Shown one piece after another: positions 1-12,149 of a stretch of 64,000 nucleotides of DNA. Source of the DNA: Rhododendron vialii (taxonomy: Eukaryota > Streptophyta > Magnoliopsida > Ericales > Ericaceae); contig NC_080561.1 in the NCBI RefSeq assembly GCF_030253575.1, forward strand, positions 38,673,564-38,737,563. Direction: 5' to 3'. Every line of letters starts with the position of its first letter. Within the stretch, counting starts at the first letter, position 1. The notes beneath the pieces were generated by a model. That model had not been told where the DNA came from, searched no databases, and saw only the letters and a list, made by a program, of their open reading frames with translations. The position numbers were made by a program, and so were the translations under genes.

Positions 1-767
1 AAATACTCTCCGGTTCCTTAATTGAAGTTCATTGTTTTTTCTTCCGTCTCAATTTAAATGTCTCTCTTTTAAAAAAAAAATTATTTAAAATTGCATTTGA
101 ACACGTAAAATATGATTTAAAGATTGAATGTGCAAAAGCCTCAAAAAACAAAGGCTCATGCACATGTAGTAATATGGATAGGATTTGACTTCTTTGCAAT
201 CCCAGAATGAAATTATAGAAGTTGATCATATAGAAGTATTTTTAAGGGATTAGATTTGTATAAAAAACCCGATTAGAGTATAGCAAATCTATATCATTGT
301 TTGCTGAAATAGGCGATTGAGATACAATTCTTCCTTAACCATCGAGTCTAGTTAAGCCCCGTTACCATAAGATCGTTTACTTTTTAAGTGCTTATTTTTT
401 GCTTCACGATACAGATTATTTTCTAATAATACATTCTTTTTAATTTAAAATTTAAAAATTAATTATATTTTAGTTAGTGAAGCACATTTTTTAAAAAAAG
501 AACGGTTTCGATGTCAAAAGCAAGAAACTGGACTGACCAGTTAACATTTGCTAGCCGGAGAGAAGATATTTATTTGAAATACACAACTGACAACTAGGAC
601 CCACCCTCCCAACGCCCAGAAGATATTACTCTCTGGTCTCTAGACACATACATATACAAATCTGTATATCTACGCGTGTCTTACCTGGCTACAACTCCGC
701 ACGAACCCCTTTTTCCCCACTCCACAGTGACACAGTCTCAGTGGCGCGTACCATCCACCCTACCCCT
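1..767. other. Intergenic region upstream of the first gene
   Basis: AT-rich sequence with no ORF that looks coding and no recognisable repeat family. The last 150 bases become C-rich and lead into the promoter of the gene that starts at 1092. Confidence 0.5.
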
Positions 768-850
768 ACCCACGTGGGTTACACCCCCTCCTAGGGTTCC
801 CTCCCTCTTAAAATACCCTATAAACCTCGCTCCCTCCCCCCTCTCTCTCC
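768..850 (+). promoter_or_regulatory. Core promoter with G-box and TATA box
   Basis: A perfect 12-bp palindrome acccacgtgggt lies at 768-779 and contains the G-box CACGTG (771-776), a binding site for plant bZIP and bHLH factors. A TATA-like ctataaac lies at 818-825. A start site about 30 bases later would fall at the edge of the pyrimidine-rich leader. This layout is inferred; there are no expression data. Confidence 0.55.
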
Positions 851-861
851 ACTCCTCCAAA

Positions 862-865
<4 letters not shown>

Positions 866-898
<33 letters not shown>
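866..898 (+). repeat. (CT)n microsatellite in 5' leader
   Basis: Pure CT dinucleotide tract on the sense strand, downstream of the TATA box and about 200 bases before the start codon. Pyrimidine patches of this kind (Y patch, CT-rich leader) are common in plant 5' UTRs. Confidence 0.85.
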
Positions 899-902
<4 letters not shown>

Positions 903-1091
903 GCTTTTGGGTTGTTTTTGTTCTGGGTCCCTTCCCCCGGTGAAATAAACCAGCAAACGGGGGACGGACTACTACTATAATTGAATCTTAAAGAAGCAGC
1001 AAACCCACAAAACAGAGGGTCATCAAAAACCCCACACCTCTGTTTGATATTTTCCCCAAGTTTCTTCTACATCTGTCTGTTGGCGTTTCGT

Positions 1092-3418
1092 ATGGCGGAG
1101 AATTTGGACGACGGCGAGTTCTGGCTGCCTCCCCAGTTCCTTACCGACGACGACATACTCATGGACTTCACCAAGACCCACAACAGCAGCAACATCAACA
1201 GGAAGAACAGAGAAGCCGATTCCGGGCTGCTTTTCCCCTACGAGTACCCGTCCGGGTTCGGGCCTTACTACCATTCGGATCTCAGCTCTCCCGTGGAGTC
1301 CGTTGTCAGCTCCACCGAGACCGAGAGCGACGAGGATGAGTACCTCGCCGGGTTAACCCGGAAGCTGGCTCGGTCCACTCTCCTGGACGATTTGCTCAAA
1401 GCCGACTCTGCTCTCTGCTACGAAAACCAAAAGGTAGTTCCCTGAAAACTATTTCGCTGCCTTTTTTATTAGTGGGTTTTGTTAATTTACTCTAATTTCT
1501 TGTGGGTTTTGTTCTATTTTGTGTTTTAATAGCCTTGGGTTGTGGCCGGTTCGCCGCAATCGACGCTGTCCAGTTTCATGGGTGGTTATCAGAGAGAGGG
1601 CTCGAGCAGGGGAAGCCCCAACGGCCCTTCCCTGGGAACTTCGCCGCCTCAGGCTGCACCGTTGAACCGAAGTGACACCGCTTGGAGTCTCCTATACGCG
1701 GCCGCAGGAGAGGTCGCCAGGATGAGAATGAGCAATCCTACCCCCAACGAAGGTTTTGTTGGTGGGTATTACCAGAAGGAAGGACTGTTTTGCCCCCCTC
1801 GTAACCCCAGTCCCGTCTTGAAGCAGACCCACCAAGGGTTTCAGCCCAACAACAAGCAGTCCCTCTCGTACCAGCAGTTGCAAGTCGCCCAAGTAATTGC
1901 GAATTAATATCCCGTCCTTTTCTGCAATTTATTTTCCGATTCGGTTTTCTAACTGGGTTTTTATTGGGTGTGCAGTTTCAGCAGTTGAAGCAGCAGCAGA
2001 TGATGAAGCAACAGCAGCAGGGGACTACGATTTGGGGGCAGCCGGAGGTGGCGCACCAGGTGGTTCAGAACAGGGGAAGAACCAGCGGCGGCGGCCGTAC
2101 TTTGGGTTTGTCGCCGGCGGCTTGGCCTACGCTGCAACAGTCTCAGCAGCAGCAACCACAGGCAGGGTCTGGGATGAGAGCTTTGTTTCTTGGAAATGGT
2201 AATGGGGCGAAAAGGGAATGCGCTGGTACGGGGGTTTTCTTGCCCCGCCGGGTCGGTAGCCCAACTGAGACCCGAAAGAAGCCAGGTTTGTAAACAGTCG
2301 AATGATTTTTGCCAGATATGTTTCGTATTTTCTTTTATTTGCGGGGTTATTTATCTGGATTTTTTGTGCTTTTATTTAGCAGCATGTGCGACGGTTTTGC
2401 TTCCGGATAGAGTGGTGCAGGCTCTGAACTTGAATTTGGAGGCCATGGATGTCCAATCTCAACCTCATCTTCATCAGGCTCAGTTTAACAGGACGTCAAC
2501 CGCAGATTATGGTAAGACCTTAGTCACATAATCCTTCAAATTGCACGCGCTCATGCTCTTAATCCTCGCGAATTTTAGTCGGTCGGGAGGCATTTTGCAG
2601 ACGCTTTCGCATTCGCGCTCGCGAAATTTGTGTAAAACCAAGTAATAAGGTTCTGTAGAAGTTGAGAGCAGTTTTTGTTGATTCAAGTTTGATTTGTTTG
2701 TTTTTTTCTTGTGGTTCAAAAAAGTGTTAAATAATTTGTTTGCTTGTTACACTATTCTTAAAGAAATGGGTAAGTATTTGAATGCCACCCGTGTTTGAAA
2801 TCGTCCAATTTGTTGTGGGCTTTCACATCTTCAGTGTGAAACGCACATGTATATACAGCTGTGTTTGTTTTAGTACTATTACTGCTTCTGGCCAGAAATA
2901 GTATTAGTGCGGATTTATTCAATGTATTATCTATCTAGTTGGTTGTTTATTTCTTGTATAAATCTCAGGAGTAGTATCTTACGTTCAAATTATGTCTAGA
3001 TTCACACAAAATGCACGAACTAGATAAACAAACATACTTGAAGAAATGAGCTGTTTATAAACATTCTTTAACCTCAAACAGAAATAAAGTAGAAGTATTT
3101 CAATCTGTATTTGTAATTTAATAACGAGATTTGTCACATAATCTTTCAAAATGTTTGCGGACTTTGGTCAATACACAGTTTATATTCGGGTAACTGCCAC
3201 TGGACCCACAGTTTTTTTTTTGTCTTGTTGAGTAGGTATTTGTTTCAAATTTTGAACTTACAAATTTTTGTTTGTTTGTGTTTGTGCATTCAGATGCTGC
3301 TGCATTGAAGTACCGGAACAATGTGCTGATGGCTCAACAGAGGCGCAACGTCAGGGCACAGGTGGCGGGCATGAACCATGAGCAGCAGCTCCGTTTGCCT
3401 TCCGAGTGGAGCTACTGA
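1092..3418 (+). CDS. Uncharacterised plant-specific Gln-rich protein (5 exons, 422 aa)
   Basis: Exons read as 1092-1433, 1533-1892, 1976-2285, 2380-2511 and 3294-3418. All have GT-AG borders and matching phases, giving 422 residues. The ATG at 1092 is the first in its frame, and the codon run upstream has no other ATG. The N-terminus is acidic with the motif LPPQFLTDDD. Next come a Ser/Glu/Asp-rich stretch, a central segment with DTAWSLLYAAAGEVARMRMS, a Gln-rich tract in exon 3 (QQLKQQQMMKQQQQ), a basic FLPRR block, then LPDRVVQALNLNLEAMD and a conserved-looking tail ending LRLPSEWSY. No signal peptide, membrane segment or catalytic motif is visible. I believe it belongs to a land-plant family of unknown function, but I cannot name a characterised member. 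The Gln-rich and acidic patches would suit a nuclear or scaffold role, which is inference only. Confidence 0.85.
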
Positions 3419-3806
3419 TCCGCCCCAATCCAATCGTGCTTTTTTTTGAAACCTCGGGGGGCGATGGTACTAGGGTTGTTTTTTGGAAGTTTTTCGGATA
3501 GGGGTGATTTTCAAGGTAGAAGGAAAAATAGGGGAGAAGTGTTTTTTTAGTAAGTAGTAGTTTGGGTTAGGAAATTATTAGGATATTGTTATAGAATTAG
3601 GGGAGAAATAGTGGTAAGAAGATTTAAATGAAGAAGATGATGAATATTTTAGGAAGAAAGAGGAAGAAATGGTTTTTTGGGTAGTGGTAGGGTAATAATA
3701 AAAAGATACTGGGCTGAATTGCAATTAACTTTGTGGGTTTTTTGGGAATTTGGAACAAGAGGAGTGGTGGCTTGTTTCTCTTTCTTGTTAGTATGAAGAA
3801 AATAAA
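3419..3806 (+). terminator. 3' UTR with poly(A) signals
   Basis: G- and T-rich sequence follows the stop. AATAAA-type signals occur near 3690 and at 3801-3806. The exact cleavage site cannot be read from sequence. Confidence 0.45.
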
Positions 3807-4016
3807 ATAAAATGTTGTGAAAGTTGGGAGTCTGTAGTAATGAGAAGAAGAGTAGGGGGTTGGAGTAATGTTTTGGTGGAATTACAAAACAACCCTTTAC
3901 TTGTTCTCATGTGGTTTATTTGCTGGCTTGATTTGTAGCAAATGCTGTTTCCAACCCACACACCATGGCCTGGAATCAGATCTTGTTTTAATACTAATAA
4001 TGAAAATGATTTGCGT

Positions 4017-4019
<3 letters not shown>

Positions 4020-4051
<32 letters not shown>
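4020..4051. repeat. (CT)n microsatellite
   Basis: Pure CT dinucleotides followed by a C-rich stretch. More imperfect CT/TCTG repetition continues to about 4160. No gene is visible between 3807 and 5049. Confidence 0.85.
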
Positions 4052-4053
<2 letters not shown>

Positions 4054-5049
4054 CCTCCCCACTTTTGCTCACGTCTGTCTCTGTCTTTTTGTATGGCTCT
4101 GTCTTTGTCTCTGTCTGTACTCTTTATCTATGGAACATGGCTCTGTCTCTATCTGTCATTTTGCTAATTTGAACCTGTTATTAATTAACTACTTTGACCT
4201 AGTTTAGATTCATTTTATTTTGACTTAAATTTTTCAGTACGCAGTTCTGAGTCCACAATACATTTTGGTGCAACAAAATACTCCAAAATAAAATATTTGA
4301 TTATAAGTTTTAGTGTAGTTTTTCATTCGAATATTTGTTTTTCTACTCTGTTAGGGTTATACTTATTAAATACTATTAATATTAAATTCGGTTTAAACAG
4401 CAACAAAGACAAATAAAATAATAAGGGGATAAAAAAATTGCTAAACTATTTTTTTTATTTTCCATTTTAGATGGGTTCAGGGTATGAAGCACAGAAGCCG
4501 AAAAAGGCTCCAGATTTTCTTCTTCCTCGTTTCACATCACATGCCTCGATGCTGGCGTTTGACCATGGCATTATCTCGGGCCCCTCTCTCTCTCTTCTCT
4601 CTCTCTCTTCTCTCTCCTGTTTTTGGAGTCTTTTCATCTACCAATGAAGCTGGGTTTTTGTGTTCTTTGTTAGTGTTGTGGGAGATTCGAAACTGCCAAA
4701 GCACAATTTGGTTTTGTTTTTTTCATCGATGAATGCGCTTGGCTTTAGTTAGTTAGGTGTAGTTTTAACATTAATTAATGCCAACTAAGCTTGATTATTT
4801 CTTTAATGAGGAAAAGCAGTTCTAACTAATTAAGCAATGAAGTGACCCCTCTGGAAAAGAACATGCCGAATGACTTTCCCTTCCCTAATGTCAGCCCTTT
4901 TGTATCATTATAATTTGTACATATATGTATCATTGTGTGCAGACATAAACTCATTTTCTTCAAATAACCGAATGTCTCGGCCAACATTAAAATGCGTTCG
5001 AGCATGTACCCAATTTTTTTTTGCTCTTTAAAATGGAATTTGGAAATCT

Positions 5050-5180
5050 TGTAGTGCAGCAGCCCGCACTACAGGGGCTCTAGGGGTTGATTCGGCCGTC
5101 CATTCTGACGCTGACGGCTTGAGTTTAATTCGAGCCGTCCATTGGCAAAATGAACGGTCGGATCAGCCGCCCTATAGGAT
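5050..5180. mobile_element. Degenerate MITE of the GCCGTCCATT family
   Basis: It begins with tgtagtgcagcagcccgcac and contains gagccgtccatt...aacggtcggatc. The same internal phrase occurs in better-preserved elements at 11268-11462 and 29848-30037. It is short and has lost a clear right terminus. Confidence 0.5.
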
Positions 5181-5405
5181 CCGTCAAAGAATTTCATGCA
5201 TGCATGTGCATGTGCATGTATACAAACATGCATATATGTACATATATTGCTTAAGAAGGAAGACTTGTGGAGTGGGAGATTAGTTGTGTCTATCAGTGTG
5301 GGAGCACTGCAATAATGCAAAAAGAAGTCTTTGATTTTATTTTCTGTACTTTTGGGGGGATTTTTTTCTTTATCTACTCACGCCATATTGCAAATCTTAT
5401 TTATT

Positions 5406-5406
<1 letters not shown>

Positions 5407-5437
<31 letters not shown>
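5407..5437. repeat. (GA)n microsatellite
   Basis: GA dinucleotides with one AA interruption. The surrounding intergenic sequence (5181-6764) shows no gene. A diverged ~50-base repeat recurs at about 5548-5595 and 6415-6470 (gcgtgata-actca--atagtggg). Confidence 0.8.
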
Positions 5438-6764
5438 ACTCATCAATGTTGCCTGGTGGCTCACCCCCTGCTCTGCTCTATACTTCCATCATGCCTTTTC
5501 CTATGCCACTATTATTGTCTTGTCACGCTTAGCTGGACCCCAAGGCAAGCGTGATAGACTCAAAATAGTGGGTCCCAAGTCTGATTTTGTTAGTTTAGGG
5601 GTCCCCCTCTCCCAGCCAACATGCAGAAATGTTATTCAATGATCTTTAGGCATTGTCACATTGGTACCCTAATGTCATATTCGGACATGCTGTTGAATAG
5701 CTCTTTACCTAATGGGTATAGAGAAATTGTTCATTTCGGTACGAACGAATCGAATCTAAACGCACACAAATTGTTTACAAAATTGATCAGTTCTTTACTT
5801 GATTAAGATCTGAGTTGTCGATTATCAAGATGAACGATTAGAGACCCATTTCCCTATTACCCTCCCCAACCCACAATATTTTTTTTTTTTGGGTACTACG
5901 TGAATGGTTCCCATAAAAATGTACGAAAGAAAAGAGTATCAAGGCACTGCCATCCATGCCTTTTCTCTTTGACCTTAGACCAAGCGGCAACAAGCACGCG
6001 TAAGAGATGCGGTTGGGTTTCTTATCACTTTTGTGCCGCTGCGATTGTTGGGTGGTGGTGGTGTTGGATACTTGGAAGTTGGAGGTACACTTCCATATGG
6101 AAAAGGGTGTGCCGAGTCACATAACTCACGTGCGTTTGCGCAGGACAAGAAGTATGAGTGTGATTGTGAACAACTGGACGGGTTTTTTCAAGAAAAAAAT
6201 AACCTATTCAAATCCGAGAGACCGAAGATTGAGAGCGTGTCCGAAAGACAAACGAAAGAATTATTGTGGCATGAATTTTAGGGTTGTTGCTTCTTCTTTT
6301 TTTTTGAAATTTTACATTTGATCCATATAATCGATTAGTATTACGTATTTATTTTCAAGAGCAAAAATCTAGAAATTAAAGAAATTTGTGGTTTTGGAAA
6401 TCAGTTAAGGAGGGCAGCGTGATAAACTCAGATAGTGGGGCGTCTGGTCTGGTTTGTTAGTTGCGGACCCAAACCACCACCACCACCCCTCCCCCCCCCA
6501 AAAAAACAAAACCCAGCCTTCTTCCTTCACTCGAGTCCATAGTCACGTAGAGAGCACGCGCGGGAGGCGCGTTTGGGGCTCGCACGGCATTATAGTGTGG
6601 GCTGTGTGATTTACGGTGGTAGTGGAGGATGTGGATGTGCTTCCCATGGGGGGTGAGTGGGGTCTCTTTGGTAGTGTTGACTGGGTCGTTGGTTGGTTGT
6701 GCTTTGTTTGGATTAATTTTGTGTTTCTTCCACTCTTTCCGCCGCGAAAAAATTCTTTTGTGGT

Positions 6765-7175
6765 CGTGGGGGAGCAGATCCGGTCTAAGTGTGCTATGGT
6801 CAAGTTTGGTCCATTTGTGGACCCTTCCCGGGTCTATAATAATGACCGAAACCGTTCACTTTTTAGAGCTCGCTGAAAATATTAATCAGGTCAAAAATCA
6901 CGTTGATCTGATACTACTTAACAGGATTTCGAAATGCATTAAGTTTGGAAAAAAACAAGTGCGACACTGGGTTACAATCCATGTAATAGAATTTTTTGAA
7001 GCTTAATGCATTTCAAAATCATATCAATGGTATCGGATAAGTGTGATTTTTAATTAGGTTAATGTACTCGGCGAGCTCTAAAAAGTGAACGGTTCCGATT
7101 ATTATTGTGGGCCCGGAAAGACCCAAAATTAGACCAAATTTGACCATAGCACACTTGACTGAATCTGCTTCCGTG
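6765..7175. mobile_element. Foldback MITE with long inverted arms
   Basis: The left arm (about 6765-6950) and right arm (about 6990-7175) are inverted copies. They share aagtgtgctatggtcaa, ccgttcactttttagagctc and aaatgcattaag. The internal phrase gttcactttttagagctcg is shared with the foldback element at 32501-32833 and a remnant at 28775-28960, so they form one family. No transposase is encoded. Confidence 0.8.
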
Positions 7176-8354
7176 GCATAGCATCACGACCTTGGTCGTT
7201 TTGGGTTCTCAAAACCTTGTCCGTTTTGGGTTCTCAAAATCCTTGGACATGGAATCTAATAAAATTTCTCCATCTATCTCTCTCCATCCATCAATCTAAA
7301 TACCTGCTTCAAAACCCAAATCGAACATGGTCACGTGACACAATTTTTATGTGGTCCAATGATTCGCCAAAAAATAACGCAAAGCTAGCAAATAAATAGA
7401 AAAATAAATAAGAAAAAAATCCAATTAAAAAATCGACTTTGATTTAATATCTGTTTTGAATTTTAACGAGTCAAAAACATTTGATTAAAAGTTCATTCAA
7501 TTACAATATCTTGTTTGAATTTTTTTGTGGGCCATGCGTTTCTTTTTGTTGTTGTCTTTTTTCGTTTTGACAGAGGGTAATGAACTTTACTTGGGAGTAA
7601 AGAGAATTTTACAACTTATATTAAACACTATATCAACCATGTAGGAATCTGCACGATTACTCAAGGTGAGCGCAATCCCGGACACTTGGTTATAAAAAAA
7701 AATAAAAATGAACGACAATCCAAGAAAGAGTCGGGAAGGAAGAAACAACATATTGGAAAGGTTTCCTAATAATAAAAAAAAAGAGTAATTCTTGTATTCG
7801 ACAAGTTTTGACTCCCTCGCTCTCATTGAGATTACAAGGGTGCTGAGTTGGTTCGGATATATGCGTTACAAAGTTCGAGGGATTTTAACAAGATAAATGC
7901 GTTACAAAGTTCGAGGGATTTTAACAACAAAGTTTTCTTATAAAATAAACGATTCAGATCATCAAAATTAAATTCCGCATAGACCTCATAATAATGTAAA
8001 CTCGCTTTTTCAAGAGGTGAATAAAATAGCACTCGAAGAAAATTGCTTGGAATAGTAATAGGGCACAAATGTTTAAAAAACTTTATGAGTTGTCTCAAGC
8101 TCCAGACGCTGCAACAGTCACTAGACACTATAATAGTAGTAATAATAATTAATATAAATGTCCATTGTTAGGTTCGGTTGGTGTTGGATTTTTTTTCTTG
8201 GATTTTCCCCTTGACTTTTGTTTAATTGCGAATTGGACACTTTGAATCATACATTGGGAGCAATCCAATAAGTTAAACATGTTGGAGACTGAGTTTTTAA
8301 GGTCAATCTTCCTTCAAACTTTGACTAGTTACATTGTAAATAAATTGGGCAGCA
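7176..8354. other. Intergenic, with a 36-bp tandem repeat
   Basis: No coding signal seen. A 36-bp unit beginning atgcgttacaaagttcgagg is repeated at 7861-7896 and 7897-7928. A shorter duplication of gttttgggttctcaaaa lies near 7200-7240. Confidence 0.5.
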
Positions 8355-8716
8355 GATTTTGCCACTCCTCTGTTTGTTAATGTCACTCCTTTTCTTGTTT
8401 TTATTTAGGTGAATTTACTAAAATATCTTTGCATTTTATTAGAAAAATTTACTAAAACAAAACACCCTTGCTGGATGTTTTACCGAATTCACTTCACAAA
8501 AACAAGAGGAGAAGTGGGGTAAACAAATAGAGAAGTGGCTCCTCTGTTTGTTAATGTCACTCCCCTTGTTTTTATTTAAGTGAATTTACTAAAATATCTT
8601 TACACTTTATTAGAAAAATTTACTAAAACAAAACACCCTTGCTGGGTGTTTTATTGAATTCACTTCACAAAAACAATAGGAGAAGTGGGGTTAACAAATA
8701 GAGAAGTGACAAAATC
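8355..8716. mobile_element. Tandem dimer of a foldback MITE
   Basis: Two head-to-tail copies (about 8361-8538 and 8539-8708) share ctgtttgttaatgtcactcc, the central aaatttactaaaacaaaacaccc and the inverted end aacaaatagagaagtg. The outer ends gattttg and caaaatc are inverted repeats. A related monomer is at 26852-26966. Confidence 0.75.
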
Positions 8717-10120
8717 AGATACCATAAATTTACTAATTTATCTAAAAAGTTGATCAAATTTTGTTTTTTTGGGTAGTTACTCTTGTTATTTTCAGAAAGG
8801 CCCTCCATTTTGATTTATTTACTTGTACCCTATCATTTGTACTTAGTACTTTCTCTAGCTGTCTTCATGTGGTAGTTAAGTTGTCTTCACATGGAGTCCT
8901 GCGTACCATTCCAATTTTGTTTTATACAATGCTCTAATTTGTCTCCATTACTGATTTCAACAAACAATTGAGTACAGTTATTATATTCTGGGTTAATGTT
9001 TCCTACAAAAAAAAGAAAGAAAGAAAAAGGGTACAGTTATTCACTTGCCAAGTAGCTTAGAACGTGTTTACGATAACTCTGGATACAGATTTTAGCTTCA
9101 GATTCAATTTCTAAAATCTAAAATCAAATATCTCTCATAATTAAATTGACAATTCAATTTCTAAATTTTTTTCGCAATCATTCTAAACTATAAATTAAGC
9201 TATATACGATGCTAACCATTTTCCTACTATTTTTTTTTCTTCCAAAATTTATGCCTCTTACACATTTTTTTATATCACGTGCATAACACGTGATTGTTGC
9301 TTGTACATTACATCATTTATGATAGTTTCACTTTTGAATTTATTGAATTAATATTACAAAAAAGCCAATATTGGGAGAGTAGACTCACAGTCACAGCAAA
9401 AGTGAGATCAAGTGACCACACTTGTCACGATATTTCCTGATTTCGTGCTCCACTTTTAACGTGAAGTCAAGTAAAAAGTGGAACTCCCACCTACAAAAGT
9501 ACCGGAGTGCCAAAATTAGCCTCCTTTCTGATTTATAATTAACTATAATCTGAGCATCATCCACACGAATTATATCTGCCATTTGTTTCCATAAGAAGAG
9601 CTAGCCCTGCTTCGTTCTGTAGCTTTCATGGGCTTCACTAATACCTAAACAAATAACAACCCACTCTCTCTCTCTCTCTCTCTCCACAAATTCCACGGTT
9701 GCTCAACTAACAAACAACCCCAAAGTATGGTGGCTGTTAACATCAGAAAGATTATAAAAGCAAAAAGAATATTGCCTATGTTAATAATATCGCCTAGCAA
9801 GAATAATTGAGACTTGCATTTATAGTTATCATGATGCATGATGATTTCATGGACGGATGAACCAAAACTTTATAAACGAAGACCAATATAATTTTACGTA
9901 TGCAAATTTTCATGCGTAAATTCGAATACATATATATGTCCTGAATTGTCTAAATGCATATGGACTCTCCATTATTTTGCGTGAAGCGCATGCATCAGAC
10001 GATTTCAAACACACCTGTCGTTTATAGTAATATTTGTGATGCATCATGATTATTTCATGGCCGCTAATGAACCAAAGGATTATAAAAGAACAAATTTCCG
10101 TGCACATACTTGGAAACAGT
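8717..10120. other. Intergenic, no gene seen
   Basis: AT-rich sequence with only short spurious ORFs and a CT microsatellite at 9662-9683. Nothing else can be supported. Confidence 0.45.
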
Positions 10121-10131
10121 TGTGTTCATAG

Positions 10132-10342
10132 TTTTTTTTTTTTCTTTTGGTAACCGAGGAATAACCCTGCAGTCGAGCCACTATTGGACCCGACTGCGTA
10201 ATCCAAATCTCGGGGGAGACTAGCACAACAACCCACCGCTATGGCCCCCCACTTAAATCATGATTTGTCTCCAGGGGGAATCGAACCCTGCTATGTTCCA
10301 AGCGCAGGTTCGCCCTTACCATGTTGACAACCCATGGATGGG
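10132..10342 (-). mobile_element. SINE (Au-like), minus strand
   Basis: Read on the minus strand it starts with a tRNA-like region. An A-box-like segment comes first (near caacatggtaaggg), then a B box gggttcgattcc. It ends in cctcggttacc followed by an A-rich tail (T run at 10132-10143 on +). The ending resembles the Au SINE family of angiosperms. It is flanked by an 11-bp target duplication with one mismatch: tgtgttcatag at 10121-10131 and tgtgttcagag at 10343-10353. Confidence 0.85.
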
Positions 10343-10353
10343 TGTGTTCAGAG

Positions 10354-11114
10354 TTAGTTCGATGCATATGTGTCTTTCGTTATTTCGTAAAGCCACGTGC
10401 ATCGGATGATCCCGAACATATCTGTATTTAGATCTTTGTGCACTGACTTTTGTGCTTATAAGATTTTATAAACTTTGAATATATAGAGTTCAAAATTTTG
10501 AATATACATTGACACTGGGCGTAGAACATGGCCAGCCTTAAGTATATATGATCAACTCGACAAATCATGGCCAACTAATGTGCTTAAGAAAGATACTTAA
10601 TAAATTAACTACTACTAGTATTACATAATTGACAGTGAAAGCTCTAGCTTTTTCAAATTATTCCCAGACGAATTGGTTGTTAATTTAAAAGTAATTTTTC
10701 TCTAATGATGATGGATCGTCCGCTCCGCAGTGCATGCTAGACAATAAACACATATACGACTCCAGGCGTTTGATATATATGTACTAATGGGCCGGTCGCC
10801 ATATGAAGTCATGACATCTATCATTCGGAACATTCAAATTTTCTAATGACTATATATCGCTCACTCAGCCGTTGACATGATCATCTTTTGCAATTTGCTG
10901 ATTTCTTACTAAAACAATGTATGCTCAAAATGTTCAACCATGATGATTGTAGAATTTGAAGTTGACTTAGTAAAGTGGTTTACGATATGTACCTTTTTAT
11001 TTTCTTTGGTTAATTTCCTTAGGTAAAAAGGGTACATTTGTGAAAAAAGAAAACTACAGTAACAAACATTTCCTTAATTTTGTTACCGTATTTATTCACG
11101 CAATTGATTGTTCA
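10354..11114. other. Intergenic, no gene seen
   Basis: AT-rich DNA without coding signal or recognised repeats. Confidence 0.4.
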
Positions 11115-11535
11115 GATAGAGTCGTTGGTCTAATGGTTAAGCCTGAGACTTAGAAGTTTGTTTCCTTATTAAGTCTTATGTTCAAAAACCTGCTTTCAAC
11201 TTCTTTTGAAGTCCGTAAAGAGCTTTGCTCTGATTTTAGTTGGAATCCTTGCAAGGGACCCGGGAATGCTGTAGTGCACCCCCGCAGTGTAGTGTGGTCA
11301 ATTTGATTGTCCATCTCTGCAATGGACAGTTCGGATTTTCATCCGAACAGTGGACAGCTAGGATTTGTGAGAGCTTGGATTAAATTCAAGCCATCCGTAC
11401 CGAGATGGATGGTCGGATCGGCCGCACTACACGACTGTGTAGTGCAACAAGTGCACTACAGCCCCTCCCATTCCCTCGCAAGTGAACGATAAGATGGGAC
11501 CTCTAGGATTAATAGAGACGTGCGTAAGTTATCAA
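11115..11535 (+). mobile_element. tRNA-derived SINE interrupted by a MITE
   Basis: The left part (11115-11267) has an A-box-like ggtctaatggttaag and a B-box-like gttcaaaaacc. The right part (about 11463-11535) has ggacctctaggattaatag followed by a gtgcgtaag phrase, which resembles the conserved 3' portion of plant SINEs. The MITE at 11268-11462 sits between the two halves. A related SINE is near 31752-31945. Confidence 0.65.
11268..11462. mobile_element. MITE with perfect 12-bp terminal inverted repeats
   Basis: The ends are gctgtagtgcac (11268-11279) and its exact reverse complement (11451-11462). Sub-terminal gtgtagtg/cactacac repeats are also inverted. The interior carries the gccatccg...gatggtcggatcggccg phrase shared with 5050-5180 and 29848-30037. 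It is nested inside a SINE. Confidence 0.8.
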
Positions 11536-12149
11536 ACAACTGTGTTATCAAACACACACACACACACAAAGTACTATCAATGCATCGTTTCGTTTGACTG
11601 CTTTGAGTCTCTTTTGGGCCAGCTAAATTGGCTTGTAGTTATATAGTACAAAGTAAGCCCACTTGGTTGTGCTTTTTCGAATTGTGTACGTTTTCACGTT
11701 TTGGGCCCTTAGGCCTTAGCCATCAGGTTTGGGCTTCCTCAATGTGACCTACAAGATGCTGTAATTTGGAGAATTTATTTTTAGAAAAAGAATTAGTTAG
11801 AGTAGCTGATAGAATTATTATTATTTTATTTTATTTTTATCTTTTTTGGAAAATGTCACCAGAGAAACAAGCAACCTAAGACAAATCTTCAATCAAAATA
11901 GACTCTAATTCGGGCTGAATACAACCCATATGAAACAAAAGTTTTCTATTAAGACAATGTTAAGCAATCTAATGTGCCGCTTTGTTGAGAACACGGCTAT
12001 ACCAGATGAACGACAATTGTGTTGACTCCGCCCATCTCTTGATATCCTCTATAGTAGCGGATAAAATGAGATGCTATATTAATTAGCATCAAAATAAAAA
12101 TGATTCCAATCCAACAGCCAATCATGGTTTAGGAGGACACAATATTTTA
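11536..12149. other. Intergenic, no gene seen
   Basis: AT-rich sequence with a short CA tract near 11557. No feature can be supported. Confidence 0.4.

Noticed and set aside
676..948. ORF over the promoter of the first gene
   Set aside because: Composed of C-rich promoter and CT repeat translated as Ser-Leu; it lies around the TATA box and shows no family similarity.
4471..4732. Possible small gene starting MGSGYEAQKPKKAP
   Set aside because: The frame soon runs into a CT repeat; no splice structure, partner exons or recognisable protein.
10132..10342. tRNA gene
   Set aside because: A and B boxes are present, but there is no foldable cloverleaf; the 3' body, A tail and target duplication identify a SINE.
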